Assembly (NCBI GenBank): GCA_018350325.1
Contig: JAEVLN010000002.1
Coordinates: 1-64,000, forward strand
Reading direction: 5' to 3'
From: Globodera rostochiensis
Taxonomy: Eukaryota > Nematoda > Chromadorea > Rhabditida > Heteroderidae
DNA length: 64,000 nucleotides
The notes beneath the pieces are model-generated. The model did no database searches. It had not been told where the DNA came from and worked only from the letters and a program-made list of their open reading frames with translations. Positions 34,425 through 46,099 of the stretch are shown here, in pieces (position 1 is the first letter of the stretch; every line of letters starts with the position of its first letter). A program made the position numbers and the translations under genes.

Positions 34425-36300
34425 ATTTAATTATAATTAAATACTAATTCTTTCCTTTTATCAAGTTTAAAGCTGACAATTTTAGTTTATTGAGTAATAA
34501 ATATTTTTAAGATCCGCAAACCAATATATTAAATAAATATTTCATGATAACTTTGCTTATAAAATTTAATCTTTATATTCTAACACTTAATAAATTTGAA
34601 GATTTAATGTTTTAGTTATCTTCATTGATTTATCTTTTTTATGTTATATGCTTTTTTGTTAAATAAATTTAAGACAAATTGTATCATTTTTGAGACAATA
34701 CGATGATGATTTCTTTGGCATCTTTACTCAAATTAATCTAATATCCATATTAATAAATTAGTTTTTTATCGTTGAAAAAACTTGGTCTGTTTAAAGACTA
34801 ATAAATAAAATTTTTGGTTAAAAACCGCACATTATTAAAATATTATATAAATAATAATTGGATGTTTATATATGGCATAATAAATATTCAGAGTTGTAAT
34901 AATAGTACCAAACAGTGAAATATGTAGGTCAATATCCAAATTATTGTTTGCAATATTTTTGTGTTTAAATGCTTATAATACCATAAATAAAAGTTTCTAA
35001 ATTTATATTTTAATTTTTGATTATTTTATAACGCAAAATTTTTTCTCTCGCAAATTTAGGTTAAATAAGGCTATTTTAACGTAAAAACCATAACAGACGT
35101 TTTAGCATAGTTTTAAATGTTGTTATTGTTGATTAACGTTTCGAATTTATTTATTTTCAGTTTCAGTTTAAACGTTTTATTGGCATTTTTTTTGTTGGTA
35201 ACATATTTTTTTAATAAAGACTAAATGTTATTCGTTTAATCTTGTTGTTTTTTATATTATAAACTTTTGGAAAACAATTAGTAATTTTTTATATTTTTTT
35301 TATTCGTTAATGTTCTTTTTTGGTTTGCACTTTTAAACCTGCTTTTTAAATTTTTGGTAATGGCTTCAAATACCTTTTATGATTTTTTTAGAATATATTT
35401 TATTTTCTTAGTTATTTATTTTTGTCTGCTCTAAACATTCAGAATTTCAAGTTTATCGGTGCGGCGTGATCCTTCAGGCTCCAATGATTTTTTTTGTTCA
35501 AAAAAGTGGCTACCTAACTAATAATTTTGCTTTCGCCATGTCAGTTTCCACAACAATTTCCCAGCATGATTATTTTGTATCAATTTTTATTGCACTTATA
35601 TTTTAATGATGCCCCTTAATGCCAAATATTGAGTTTTAAAATGTATTTTTATTTTGATAATTTCTATTTTTAAAATTGCGGATGATTTTTCTTCTTATAT
35701 ATTATTTTATTTAGACTATTTTTTTATTTTGAAAATAAATATTTTTTATAATTAAAAAAAAAAATAGTTAAAATTCGTGTCAGGCAAATGGCATATAACC
35801 AAAAAAGTTTTAAACTTCATAATGTTCTTTAAAAAAATGGCTCACGAAGAGAAATCCGTAAGCCACATAGTATACACTTTCAAATTTTAATTATTAACCA
35901 TTTATTAAAAAAATATTTAATTTTATCTTAAATTAACTTATTAACCCGATATTTTTAGGTAAGTTTTATCGCGTTTTATTTATTTAAATTATTATAATAC
36001 CATTAATTTAAATAATAGTTTAAAATTATTTATTTAGTTTTTTCTAATTTTACACTTTGTTAGAACTTGTTGTTTAGAATTTTTCGAGAACTTTATTGGT
36101 ATTCGAAAATAAAGTTTCTTTAATATTTTGGCCATTTTTATTCAAAGCATTGTTATTTTTCTTTTATCGAATAACTTTTGTTAAATATAATTTAATTTTA
36201 AGTATCTATTAGTCCAGGTTGATCGATATTTTTTTAAACATTTGATTTGTTGTTATTATATATTTAAACTTTAAAACAAGTGGCAATTGCATATCTTCCC
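34425..36300. other. AT-rich stretch, nothing convincing
   Basis: No repeat or element was recognised. One weak island near 35450-35570 is open in short pieces on both strands. Confidence 0.5.
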
Positions 36301-36302
36301 AG

Positions 36303-36348
36303 GCTAAATCAGCATGGCTTTGAGCTGGACACGAGTGTGTCACCGGAG
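36303..36348 (+). CDS. 46-bp internal exon candidate
   Basis: Acceptor ATCTTCCCAG and donor GTAATT flank LNQHGFELDTSVSPE. The GC-rich island stands alone in AT-rich DNA with both splice sites at its exact edges. Confidence 0.45.
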
Positions 36349-36639
36349 GTAATTATCTTCAGCGCATTACATTTGTCTTAAGTGACTCTTTTTAACTTAA
36401 GAATTCGGGAGGATACCAAATGATTTTTCATTCTATATTTTTCCTTCGATTTATAAAGGAATATAATTGGTACAAGTTTGTTTTGAAAATTTGTTAATCG
36501 TTAATTTAATTTATTTATTTTCGGTAAACATTAGATTATTAATTAACTGTAATTTAAAAGCATAAATATTCAAGTATTTTTTAAATAATATTATTAATTA
36601 TATAAAAATATTTTGTTCTTTTAAAAATAACGAATTCAG

Positions 36640-36782
36640 TTATCTTGTTATGCTCCATTGACCGTGTGCTGCGATAATCAGTCTGGCTGAGTCGATATTA
36701 TAGAAAATGCGATGGAGAGCAAGAAGCAATACACCTTCATTTTATTGATAGTTTTAACAAGTTATGTATAAATATTCTGTAA
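36640..36782 (+). CDS. Two small exon candidates
   Basis: 36640-36690 after GAATTCAG reads LSCYAPLTVCCDNQSG-stop. 36704-36782 after TATTATAG reads KCDGEQEAIHLHFIDSFNKL to a stop, with GTATAA as a possible donor after NKL. Cys and acidic residues suggest an extracellular or structured domain. They may be alternative parts of one coding region with 36303 and 37183. Confidence 0.42.
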
Positions 36783-37182
36783 ACTATAAATATATGGTAC
36801 AGTAGAGAATTATTTATATTCTGTAGGGTGTCATTCGATGCGTGGGAGTTAAATTTTTATATATGTAAAGAACAAATTGAATGAAAAATGCTCGATCGAC
36901 TTGCATCCTCAGAATTAATTGTTGTTATTGTTTATTGAGTTTTAATTTATTTTTGCTATTTTTGCCTAGCATATATAATTCTTTGGAAAATTTAAAAGCA
37001 ATATTTTCCCAAATCCCGCACCGCACTCTAGAATTTAAGATTCACCACTCTCGGCAAAAAAAATTTTTAAAGTATTGCTTCTTTTATAATTTTTCACTGA
37101 TCTCTTCCAGTCTCAAGGAATTTTGAACTATTTTATAAGCAAATTATTTATTCATTTATTAAATTAGAATTCGTTTGAATAG

Positions 37183-37284
37183 AATACCATTTTAAATGCC
37201 GCTCTCACAGCTGTTCTTTTTGCCAATGTTGTAGAAGCCGCTACAAATGCTTTTGCCTCTCTAACAAGATTTAAATTTCAGAGA
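37183..37284 (+). CDS. Ala-rich internal exon
   Basis: It starts after TTTGAATAG and reads NTILNAALTAVLFANVVEAA then NAFASLTRFKFQR, ending at donor GTATTT (37285), in phase 0 throughout. The alanine-rich helix looks membrane-associated or amphipathic. The upstream frame 36881-37126 (MKNARSTCILRINCCYCLL) may contribute a preceding exon. Confidence 0.5.
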
Positions 37285-37459
37285 GTATTTTAATACGCTT
37301 TTTAAGTCACTAAACATAATATACTGCTGATTATATATAATTATGTAGAGTTGTGTTGTTCTTTTATATTCATTTTCATAACATGTTTTTGATATTAATA
37401 TTTGTAATCTTATTTTGTTTTGATAATAATTTTATTTTGTAATAAATTTTGTAAAATAG

Positions 37460-37511
37460 CTTCAACGAACAAACCCAGAGAATTAATCATTTTGCTAAAT
37501 TGCCTCGTTTT
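37460..37511 (+). CDS. Short internal exon candidate
   Basis: The stretch between GTAAAATAG and donor GTAAAT reads FNEQTQRINHFAKLPRF. The next frame (ASTNKPRELIILLNCLVL, stop) is also open. The island matches the edges of the splice signals. Confidence 0.4.
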
Positions 37512-38219
37512 GTAAATTTCTTATGAAATTTGTAGCATTTATTATTTTTAAATATTATTTGATATTTTTAATTTTTCATATTTTTTTGAATAAATTTTTT
37601 GATTTCGTCAATGAATTTCTAAATATTTTAGCAAACAGAATCTAAGCAGCTTATGTGTCTAGAAAAATAATTATTTTTAGAAATATGGGATTTCAGTCAT
37701 CATTTTATTATGTGTCTTGATAAATTCTTTTTTTGGTTTATAGATTAGTATTTAAGAGTACTTTTTTTTGAAAAGGATTTAAACATTTGTTTAGTCCCGT
37801 GTTATCATCGTTAATATAAATTTAAGCATGTTTGTTTATTTTATATAATTTAATTTGTTATTTTATATTTAATTTGTTTACATCTTTTTGTAATCTCCCG
37901 ATGACTAAACCCTTGCTTTCAACTTCGTCCAAAATTTCATATTTATTTCAATATTAATTAAAGTCTTCCAATTGGAAATTAGACAAGTCAATGCCGTAAT
38001 TTTGAATTATTAAACGCTCATTCTCAAGGATGATTTATTTAAAAAATAATATTTATTGTTAATAAAAAGTCTTTTTCTTTTTTTCCCGGGTTCGCTCCAA
38101 ATTAAAGTTTTTTATTAATTTCAAATTATTTGGCAATTGGTTTAACGAATTCTTTTTTCACAAAGTAGAGTTTGCATTTTATGTTTTGGCTATATAAATA
38201 GTATCGAAATTTGATAAAA

Positions 38220-38640
38220 TAATAATTTTAATCAATTATTTCTGTTAAAATTTATTTGAGAAAATTTTTTTGAGTTTTATTGTATATTTTAAGAAGAATA
38301 ATTTTAAATGGCAAATGTAGGGGAGAAACACAGACAGAACAAGCATCAAGTGCAGCGAGATGGTCCATATTTTTCTTTCACCATTGCTTCTGTATTAATT
38401 TTATTTTATTGTCCATAACAGTCTATGATGTGCATTAGTTTATTATGCTTTCATTATGTCGGTTTTTATATTCATTTTAGAATTTAATTGCAATTGCATC
38501 AGCTGACATGTCAATAGAGTAGTAATTTGTATTTTAGTATTTGTTATTTAGTATTTCCCTTAGTTATTATGTCGAAATTAAATGTACGTAATGATTTTTT
38601 TAATTAAATCTATTTTAGATTTTAATCGTCTACTGTGGAC
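38220..38640 (+). repeat. Local duplication with 40665-41480
   Basis: Shared landmarks are AAAATTTATTTGAG, TATTGTCCATAACAGTCTA, GACATGTCAAT and TTTAATCGTCT. The second copy has about 470 bp inserted between its two halves. Confidence 0.85.
38308..38487 (+). CDS. Two-exon small gene candidate with a 30-nt intron
   Basis: ATG at 38308 reads MANVGEKHRQNKHQVQRDGP then YFSFTIAS up to GTATTA (38392). A 30-nt intron ending CCATAACAG would join in phase to SMMCISLLCFHYVGF and a stop at 38485. Without splicing the frame ends nine codons later. The basic N-terminus plus hydrophobic tail could be a small membrane protein. In the duplicated copy (40740) the ATG is changed to TAG, so that copy is dead. 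Confidence 0.5.
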
Positions 38641-38770
38641 TTCGAAATTTACATTTGACATTTATTTTAGCTGTGTTTTTCACATATTCAAATATTAAAC
38701 GTGCATAGCTTAAATGGATATAAATTATAATTCAAAATTTGATACTATGTTTTATTAAAATAAATTCCAA

Positions 38771-38863
38771 TTAATAATGCGGCTTAGTCGCTGACATCTT
38801 CTTAGACTCATCCGACATACGGGCAAGGTGCCACTCTTGAACTATTAATTTTATGCGCCTCAT
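38771..38863 (-). CDS. Small minus-strand frame, 30 residues
   Basis: ATG at 38863 reads MRRIKLIVQEWHLARMSDES then KKMSATKPHY and a stop. It is charged and protein-like; it could be a C-terminal exon with acceptor ATTAATAG. Confidence 0.38.
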   Translation of the reverse strand: MRRIKLIVQEWHLARMSDESKKMSATKPHY

Positions 38864-39978
38864 TACCAATTTTAATTGTAGTAATTATTATTGAAAATTT
38901 TATTAGTGTTATTTTTAATATTTTTTGAGTATGATGATTCAAATAATTAACCGCTCAAAATTATTTAGCCCATCATCATTGATTAGTTTATTTTAATTTA
39001 GTTACAGGTATTTTAATATTTGTAAATAAAAATATTAACTTTAATTGATAATCGAAAATACTCATATATCGTACGCTGCAACTAAAAATCTTTGGCCGAC
39101 TTCAATTTAAATACTGATTAATGTAATTTAAAGCTTTTGAGTGTGCATTTTATAAGCATTCCTTATTTATAAGTTCTTTATTTTTCTCCATTTGGAAATA
39201 TTTAATTTATTATTTTTATATATTTTTTTAAAAAAGAGCGTTCTAGACACAACCTTTATTTTAGATTCATGCCCATTTGGTTTAAAAAATATTTTTATTA
39301 TTGTCGTTAATACCGTTAATCCTGTGTAAACTGTTTCAATTGTATTGTTGAAAAAATATTACATTTAAATTTTAAATTATTTTATAATTGTATTTAATAG
39401 ATATGGTAATTAAATGAATGATAATTTCCAAAAATATATTAAATATTTACCACTAATACACAAATGCTCTTATTTGGACAAATTAGGGTTTTGTTCTTAA
39501 ATTATTATTCTGGAGTAAATTTAAAATTTTATTCTTTTAATTTTTACGTTCATCGATTTCGTCTCTCATGTATTATAGTGCGCATTAAGGAAACCCATAC
39601 TTTTGTACAATAAGCATTTATTTATTTACTGCCGGTATCTTTATTAAGCCAATTTTCTTAAAAACAGAAGTTTTTTATTTTATCTAATTTTATTTATTTA
39701 ATTAGAATTTTTGGTTTAAAAAATCATATTTGTTCTTTAATTTTTCATTTGTTACCTTTACAAAGATTTGGACTAATATTCTTGTTTTGTTTGCTTGCTT
39801 GGGTATTTTAAAATCTTTGCTGTTATGCATTTCTGCTCTTATAGTTTTTTTTAACACTTATAAATAAACATCCCTTGAAAATTTTACCTTAAATCTTGCT
39901 ATTTTTGTTTGCATACTCGCTCGAAGTGCAGTTATTCAAAATTATTTTTGATAAATTTGGTGTTGATAGTTTTTATAA

Positions 39979-40242
39979 ATGTATATTTTTTATTACAAAT
40001 TAAATGATAACTTTCTTGATCGGTGCATCCTTATTTGCTTCAAACAACCTTATACAAAATATATTATTTTATATATTATAGTATATATATTTTTGTCAAT
40101 TGCGACCTTTGCCTTCCACCAAAGCCCCCCAAAGCACCGCGCAGTTTACGACAAAATCGACTTCAGCCCAGTAGTTCTCTGCTTTGTTGTTGTGAATTTC
40201 TCAGCAGCGAATTTTGTGATAGCATTCTGTGTTTTATTTTAA
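39979..40242 (+). CDS. Open frame, 87 codons, membrane-like
   Basis: The 3' part reads SIATFAFHQSPPKHRAVYDK then FSPVVLCFVVVNFSAANFVI. The 5' part is AT-rich and may be intron. Two other frames are open across the GC-rich part, including a minus frame KFAAEKFTTTKQRTTGLKS after ACACAG, so the strand is uncertain. Confidence 0.35.
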   Translation: MYIFYYKLNDNFLDRCILICFKQPYTKYIILYIIVYIFLSIATFAFHQSPPKHRAVYDKIDFSPVVLCFVVVNFSAANFVIAFCVLF

Positions 40243-40664
40243 AAAATGAATTGTATTGCGTAGTTAATTTTGTATTAGAGAGGTATTTATTTTAAATATC
40301 AAGAAAGGACGCTAAAGTTTTGGGGTTATTAATTAAAAATACCATAAAAATGATTCTTTATTGATCTGTCAAAATGGCAGAAACTTACGGCTAACGTTTT
40401 AATAGAATGCAAATGTTAGAAGAACAAAAAAATATTTGGCATTAAGAATTAATTTGAATTTTGTAAACTTTAATTGTTCATTACTTTTTTGTTATAATAT
40501 TATTTATTTGGGAAGATTATAATAATTTCATATTATTGCAGACAATAAAAAGTTGATTAAAATCATTTTTGTTAGTATGTTTAACTAATTTTTATTTTAG
40601 AAATTTAAATTTATTGATTTTGGCTAAGCGGTCACTTTCATATTTTATTTAGTTTACTTTTCAT

Positions 40665-41480
40665 AATTTTAATCAATTATTTCCGTCAAAATTTATTTGA
40701 GCAATTTCTTGAGTTTCATTGTTGGTTTTAAATAGCAAATGTATGTAACAGGTCATTTATGTACAATTTTAACAAAGCCTGGCTTAAATCAAGATTAAGC
40801 AAGCATTAAGCTAGGCGATGTTCCAAGTTGTTGATATTTTGATGTGCTGTGTTGGGCTATGATGACCCCAAGCAGCTACACATCGATTAAGCTTAGCTAT
40901 AATAACTATTGTAGAGAATTTTTGAATCTGCTTAACAATAAAAGTACTTTATTTGGTGTTAATTACAGTTGCTAAATACTGTTAATTGTTTATTTGTTTA
41001 ATATTGATAATTTACCCATTTTTTACTTTTAGCATTTAATAGTAAATATTTGTTAACCTGCAGCCTGTTAGGTAAGCTGCACGCTTGACCGCCACTATGT
41101 TTCTGTTAAATGAGTAAAACATTTAAATTTAAGATAGTTCTTGATTTAGGTAATTAAATATTCATTAATATTAAAGCAAAACTAGCTTTCAAAAATATTA
41201 TGATATTAATTGCTTCTATCATTGTAATTTTATTTTTATTGTCCATAACAGTCTATGATTGTGCCATAGTTTATTATGCTTGCATTATGCGGCTTTTACA
41301 TTCATTTTGAATTAATTGCATTACCTGACATGTCAATGCAGTCGTAATTTGTATTTTAGTATTTGTTACTTTTCCTTTTAGTTATTCCCTTGGTTATTAT
41401 TTCGAAATTAAAATGTATGCAATGATTTTTTAAGTTTAAATTTATTTTTTTAATCGTCTTCTGAGGGCTTCAAAATTGCA
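40665..41480 (+). repeat. Second copy of 38220-38640
   Basis: Same landmarks as its partner. Its insertion (40750-41210) includes a short island VSCTLDRHYVSVK after CTGTTAG at 41073-41115. Confidence 0.82.
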
Positions 41481-41875
41481 TTCGGTATTTATTTTAATTT
41501 TAAAAAATTACCCTTGTATTTTGTATCTTATAGATTTTTCGAAGCTGCATAAACAATAAAGTTATTTTTACAATCCACCTTCGATAGTTTTTATTTAAAA
41601 TTAATCTACTATTCGTTTAAATTTTTCGCTTGATTAGAGATCTAAGTCCACTTGCCCTTACTTTTCAAAAATGAATTTTGATGTAATTATTCTATTAATT
41701 AATTTAGCATTTTTAAGACAATGATTTGATAATAGTTGTATGTCGTTAAATTTCCAATTCCAAATTATAAAATTTTGTTTATAGTAAAGGTAATTAACTA
41801 ATCAAATTAAAAAACAATACCGATATCATTGTTAGCAACTTGTAAAAAATCGTTTCGATTAAGTATTATGATATT

Positions 41876-42085
41876 TTATAAATTTATAGTAATTTTATCA
41901 AAATTTGACTTATTAAGTGTTTTTTTTTTAATTTTTATTTCGGATAATAAAAAACCAAGGTATGCCAGATTCCTGACAATAGCAAATTTCTCTGCCATGT
42001 CTGTAGTCGCAGAAATTAAATGGCCAAACTTATCTACAACCTCTTTAATTGAAAAACAATAGGTAAACATTTTAATTGGTTTCAT
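41876..42085 (-). CDS. Minus-strand open frame, 69 residues
   Basis: Reads MKPIKMFTYCFSIKEVVDKF then GHLISATTDMAEKFAIVRNL. The middle is a plausible helical domain; the C-terminal lysine-rich end is AT-driven. A plus frame (41829-42062) also exists but is less balanced at its start. Confidence 0.42.
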   Translation of the reverse strand: MKPIKMFTYCFSIKEVVDKFGHLISATTDMAEKFAIVRNLAYLGFLLSEIKIKKKTLNKSNFDKITINL

Positions 42086-42363
42086 TGTTATTATATAACT
42101 GTTTTAATAATTAAACATAAATAATTTTATCAGATATTTAAATTTTATTCATTTTTTTTTGTCGATAGCGTATTGGATGTTTTAATTTTTTGCTTAAAAG
42201 TTTCTGCCAAAGCATTTATTAAAATGTTTTTATTATTATGTGCGTGGCCTTTATTACTTTACCTAAAACAGGAGATATTTTTAATTGCGCAGCCTCCATA
42301 AATAATTATGTTAAATATTGAATTTGTAGCTTCATTATTATTTTTAATTTGCGATACGGAATT

Positions 42364-42471
42364 ATGTCTTTGAAGTACAGCTGCAGACTCCAGTTGCTTT
42401 TGTTACTCTTGTTTTTAGTCTGGAGTTCAACCGAACGAGTTTTGCATTCCTTATTTGTTTTGAGCATATAA
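42364..42471 (+). CDS. Signal-peptide-like small frame, 35 residues
   Basis: ATG at 42364 reads MSLKYSCRLQLLLLLLFLVW then SSTERVLH. A short basic n-region, a run of six leucines and a small-residue c-region form a textbook secretory signal. It may be the first exon of a secreted protein with a donor at GTTTTG after TER. A related GATCC/signal-poor region was not found elsewhere. Confidence 0.45.
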   Translation: MSLKYSCRLQLLLLLLFLVWSSTERVLHSLFVLSI

Positions 42472-42639
42472 ATATATTATTTTTACGTTCTAGACGATTT
42501 AAATTTTTTAACTTATATTTATTCAAAAATTATTTTTTAATTACTATTGAAACTAAATTTATTTGAGTTTTTAATTTCCAATTTTGCCTTTTTGGATATA
42601 ATTAAAAATTCTAAGCCATTATTTGTTATTGAATTTGGA

Positions 42640-42930
42640 GTTCAGCCTTTTGACATGTTGCGTTACAGCATCTGCGCTTAGTTTATTGTGTTAAATCTTG
42701 TTCGTCTTCCACAAAATCTTTCCAAAATTTATTCCGGGCATTTATACAAATAACGAGACAAAAAATGATGGAATAGGGTTCAGCTGATGATGTGGAATAT
42801 TATAATTTAATGCAATAAAAATAAATTGATTAACTCTTAGCATGTTTGTTTATAAAATATATTTATGTTAATCAATTTATTTTTAAGTATCTTAAATTGG
42901 TAGTATTTAATGTGCATAATTCGCCGTTTG
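42640..42930 (+). repeat. Third relative of the palindrome arm
   Basis: It matches 4330-4620 and 24650-24840 (CAGCATCTGC[AG]CTTAGTTTATT, GGCATTTATACAAATAACG). It keeps the acceptor of the 4364 exon but not its donor. Confidence 0.85.
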
Positions 42931-43282
42931 AATTTTTTGTTTTAATTTAAAGGGCATCCGAAGGAAGTACTTAAAATGGTTTTAAAATTTTTTATTACAA
43001 TTTTTCCCGAAATATTCGTTGCTTTACTTTATTTGTGATCATTTCTGTTTACTGATTAGTTACTGTTATTTTTATTTAGTGAAGTTGCCATTTTAAATAT
43101 AATTTTATTAGAATTTTGCTAGTAAGATCATTGTTTTCATTTGTCACAGTTAAGTAGATCACTTATTATAAGCTGAAGAACAAAAATTCTCTTTTTGTTA
43201 AGTATAATTTTTTTTATCTTGTACGCGTTTTTTTGAAATTATTTTCACTTTCTAAATTTTAACAACATTTGGAATCGTTTAG

Positions 43283-43375
43283 TTTTATTTTGATGGCTAC
43301 GGTCATCGTCAGTGGTGCTTGAATTTAACGCTGCTCGCACAAAATAGTTTAAATAAATTTTGCTGCAAAATATAA
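43283..43375 (+). CDS. Putative terminal exon
   Basis: After GGAATCGTTTAG it reads FYFDGYGHRQWCLNLTLLAQ then NSLNKFCCKI and TAA. Aromatic and Cys residues are frequent. A second frame starts MATVIVSGA and stops. Confidence 0.42.
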   Translation, partial: FYFDGYGHRQWCLNLTLLAQNSLNKFCCKI

Positions 43376-43734
43376 ATATAAAATGTAACAATTTTTTTAA
43401 AACTTTTTACTGCGTTTAAAAATGGTAAAATTCTTATGCAAAATAACCAAAATGGGATGAAAAACCACAAATTGACTGTTTTTGTTGGATGGAATGCCCA
43501 TTGACTGAATGAAAAAGACGCTGTGTGTGTGTGTTTAATAAATTAGTAAAAATAAATAAAGTAAAATGCTCGACTTAAACCAATATTTAAAAAACTATGA
43601 TTTACAATTTTTTTATTTAAATAATTAAGTATCTGCTATTTTTTGATATTATAATATTTATATCTTTTGTATCACATTATTTTCTAAATGCATTTTATGA
43701 CATTGTTAAAATTATTATTTTAGCTTTAGCTCAA

Positions 43735-43790
43735 CTCGGCGGTGCCTATCGGCGCCGATCCCCCCCCCCCCCCCCCCTAAAAAAAGTGAA
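43735..43790 (-). repeat. GATA-loop GC hairpin element, copy 3, with C18 tract
   Basis: On the minus strand: TAGGGGGG (18 G in all), then GATCGGCGCCGATAGGCACC-GCCGAG. It has the same order as the other copies, with the longest G run of the family (43760-43777). Confidence 0.7.
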
Positions 43791-44121
43791 CAATAAAACA
43801 GAAAATTCGAATGCTTTTTCGCCCAATGCACGCTCGTAAAAAAATATTAAAAAATCTAACACAAAATTTGACCGCATTCTTTCCGTACAGTATTCCGTAA
43901 AATTACGGATTTTTGGTTTAGACCCAACGAAGATGAAACGGCAAACGTTTTCGATGCAATTGAATTATTATAGATATTTATTAAATTTAAGTTTGGCTAT
44001 AAAATTAAATAATGTCTGAAATAAGGCATCCAAAAGATACCTTTTTTAAAGTAAGTATAAATCAGAAGATAATTAAAAAGCTTAGGTTGATATTTAAATT
44101 TAGATTGTATAAATTTTAAAA

Positions 44122-44307
44122 TTGAAATTAAATTTATTCTTTTTAAATTCACGAATTGCTATGTTTAATTGTTCCCGCCCCGAGCAAGGGTTCCACGACA
44201 TTGTGCTTGAAAAATATAGATTGAAGGTAGAGCACGAAGAAGTTTTATTAAACGCAAAAAACTTTGTGGCAGGCCCACGACGCAAAATTTTTAAAAATAT
44301 ATTTTGA
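44122..44307 (+). CDS. Open frame, 61 residues, strand not certain
   Basis: Contains RIAMFNCSRPEQGFHDIVLE and KYRLKVEHEEVLLNAKNFVA. The Glu/Lys-rich plus frame looks more natural than the minus frame (SCSTFNLYFSSTMSWNPCS). Confidence 0.42.
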   Translation: MKLNLFFLNSRIAMFNCSRPEQGFHDIVLEKYRLKVEHEEVLLNAKNFVAGPRRKIFKNIF

Positions 44308-44346
44308 CAATTAATACACTTTATATTTTAAAACGATTTATTTTAT

Positions 44347-44613
44347 CTATTTTAATATTATGAAAAATTCGTTTTTTGACTTTTTATAATTATGGGTTGT
44401 TTCTTCTAGTCTGCCAATTTTTTGTTGCTTCTTTTGGTCGCTGTCATGGAATTGACGTCTCCTGAATCAAACTGACCTATTGGTAATACCATACTCATAG
44501 ATGCGGTAAACGGCATCAAAACGCGCATGGGCATCCTGCACCACTGGATAAATGGCGCTTACAATGCAGAAAGAGTGCCCATCGTTTTTAAAAGTTGGCG
44601 ACAAAAAAAGAGT
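44347..44613 (-). CDS. Minus-strand coding region interrupted by one TGA or a tiny intron
   Basis: From acceptor TTTAATTAG the minus strand reads SPTFKNDGHSFCIVSAIYPV, VQDAHARFDAVYRIYEYGIT, then TGA at 44467. The same frame then continues RRRQFHDSDQKKQQKIGRLE to TAG at 44347. Alternatively a 28-nt intron (GTATTA...GATTCAG, 44462-44489) joins YEYG to DVNSMTATKRSNKKLAD-stop at 44406. The first part is among the most convincing coding stretches in the window. The product is unknown. Confidence 0.58.
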
Positions 44614-44706
44614 CTAATTAAATTCGTTACACTAAAAAATAAAATTAATTTTAAATGTGGTTATGTGTATTCAAATTAAAGATAAATATTTAACATTTTA
44701 TTTTAG

Positions 44707-45030
44707 GATTATATTGATTTTGTTCGCGAACTCATTATTCAACTCTTTTTCGCGACAACACTTAATAGCAATAAATTTTTGTTTCATTTTATTTTGATTC
44801 ATGTGCTCAAAGATTTCCGCATTAGTTTTTTTTCTTTAATATTCAAAATAAATCATTTATTTTGCAATGGCTTTCCGTATTTTTTTTACGCATTCAAAGA
44901 ACATGCATTTATTTACATATTCGTCACAAATTTATTCATTGTTTCTTCCATGAAATTGCATAGCATGAATCTCGCTTCTTGCTCTAGACTAAATGATAAT
45001 AAGAAGAAAAACGCAAAAAATCACCATTAA
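44707..45030 (+). CDS. Exon with 107 open codons
   Basis: Perfect acceptor ACATTTTATTTTAG, then DYIDFVRELIIQLFFATTLN, ILIHVLKDFRISFFSLI, FPYFFYAFKEHAFIYIFVTN and LHSMNLASCSRLNDNKKK to TAA. An open run this long is very unlikely by chance at this composition. It is hydrophobic and aromatic, possibly multi-pass. Shorter minus frames (EQEARFMLCNFMEETMNKF) also exist in the 3' part, so the last segment is less sure. Confidence 0.55.
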   Translation, partial: DYIDFVRELIIQLFFATTLNSNKFLFHFILIHVLKDFRISFFSLIFKINHLFCNGFPYFFYAFKEHAFIYIFVTNLFIVSSMKLHSMNLASCSRLNDNKKKNAKNHH

Positions 45031-45909
45031 TTATTGAATATAATAAAATTTATATTAATTTTAGTTGCTTGTTTGTGCATAAAATCTATATTAACTCTAC
45101 ATTTGTCAATTTATTATTTTATAGATTAAATTTATTTGATTTACAATATTTTCATTTTATTATTATCAACACATGGTGTGTCAAATTAATCCTCACAATT
45201 GTATTAATACCGAAATATTGCCAAAGTTTTTTACGGATGTGAAAGCATTTTTTTAATTCGATACGCAGGTAAATATGTATATCTTTAACTAATTAAAAGA
45301 AAGACTCGTTTTGCTGATTCAAAAATTTTAAAATAAACTTTAATAAATGTGTTTTGTTCATTTATGTGTTCCAAAGTTTGTTTGTAATTCGGTGCCAGTG
45401 CTTCTATAGGAATAGCTTTTGTGGTGCGCTGTGTTTAACGATAATTTCAATATTTATGTATTTGTTTTATTTTGAGTTTATTATTATTTTTGTAATATTG
45501 TTTAAAGTATTTTGACACACCGTTAAAGATAGAAAGTATTAAGTTTATTCAGGCTTTTTTGTTTGGGTTGAATTGTGCATCTTTGTATTTAGTAATTTAT
45601 ATAAAAATCTCTCTAATTTATTTTACTATTTTAGTTTTCCTCCGTGCTGGAATCAGTTAGTATTAAATGTTTTTTACAGTGAATTTTCATTTATAAGATT
45701 TTGAAAAGTAAGATTTGGCTTTGTTAAAATTTTCTTTTTATTTTTACAAATAATTGGATTTAAGATATCCTAATTTGTCACTTAAAATATTATTTTTTGA
45801 TTAATTTTCAAAACTCAACATGTGCATATAATTAAATTTTAGCGATTATTTTATTTATCATTAGCAATTTGAGATAAAGTAAAACGTTCATAAGCTTATT
45901 GAGTTCCAG

Positions 45910-45987
45910 GCCCAAGAGGCTGATTGTGTAGTATTAGTCAGAACGAGGTCAGATGAACATAAATGTTATATGGTTATATGCAATTAG
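45910..45987 (+). CDS. Exon AQEADCVVLVRTRSDEHKCY
   Basis: It begins after TTGAGTTCCAG, in phase with the open frame upstream (KLIEFQ). The peptide AQEADCVVLVRTRSDEHKCY is followed by a GTTATA possible donor or by VICN-stop. Very protein-like. A short exon (45635-45682, FSSVLESVSIKCFLQ) after ACTATTTTAG lies 230 bp upstream on the same strand. Confidence 0.5.
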   Translation, partial: AQEADCVVLVRTRSDEHKCYMVICN

Positions 45988-46099
45988 TTTTAATATTTTG
46001 GACTATTTTCAATCTTCGATCTTCATTTTTTATTTTTACTTCAACAAAAATTTAAAAAATAAAACGCAAAAACCAAACATTGATTGTTTGTCTAATGAC

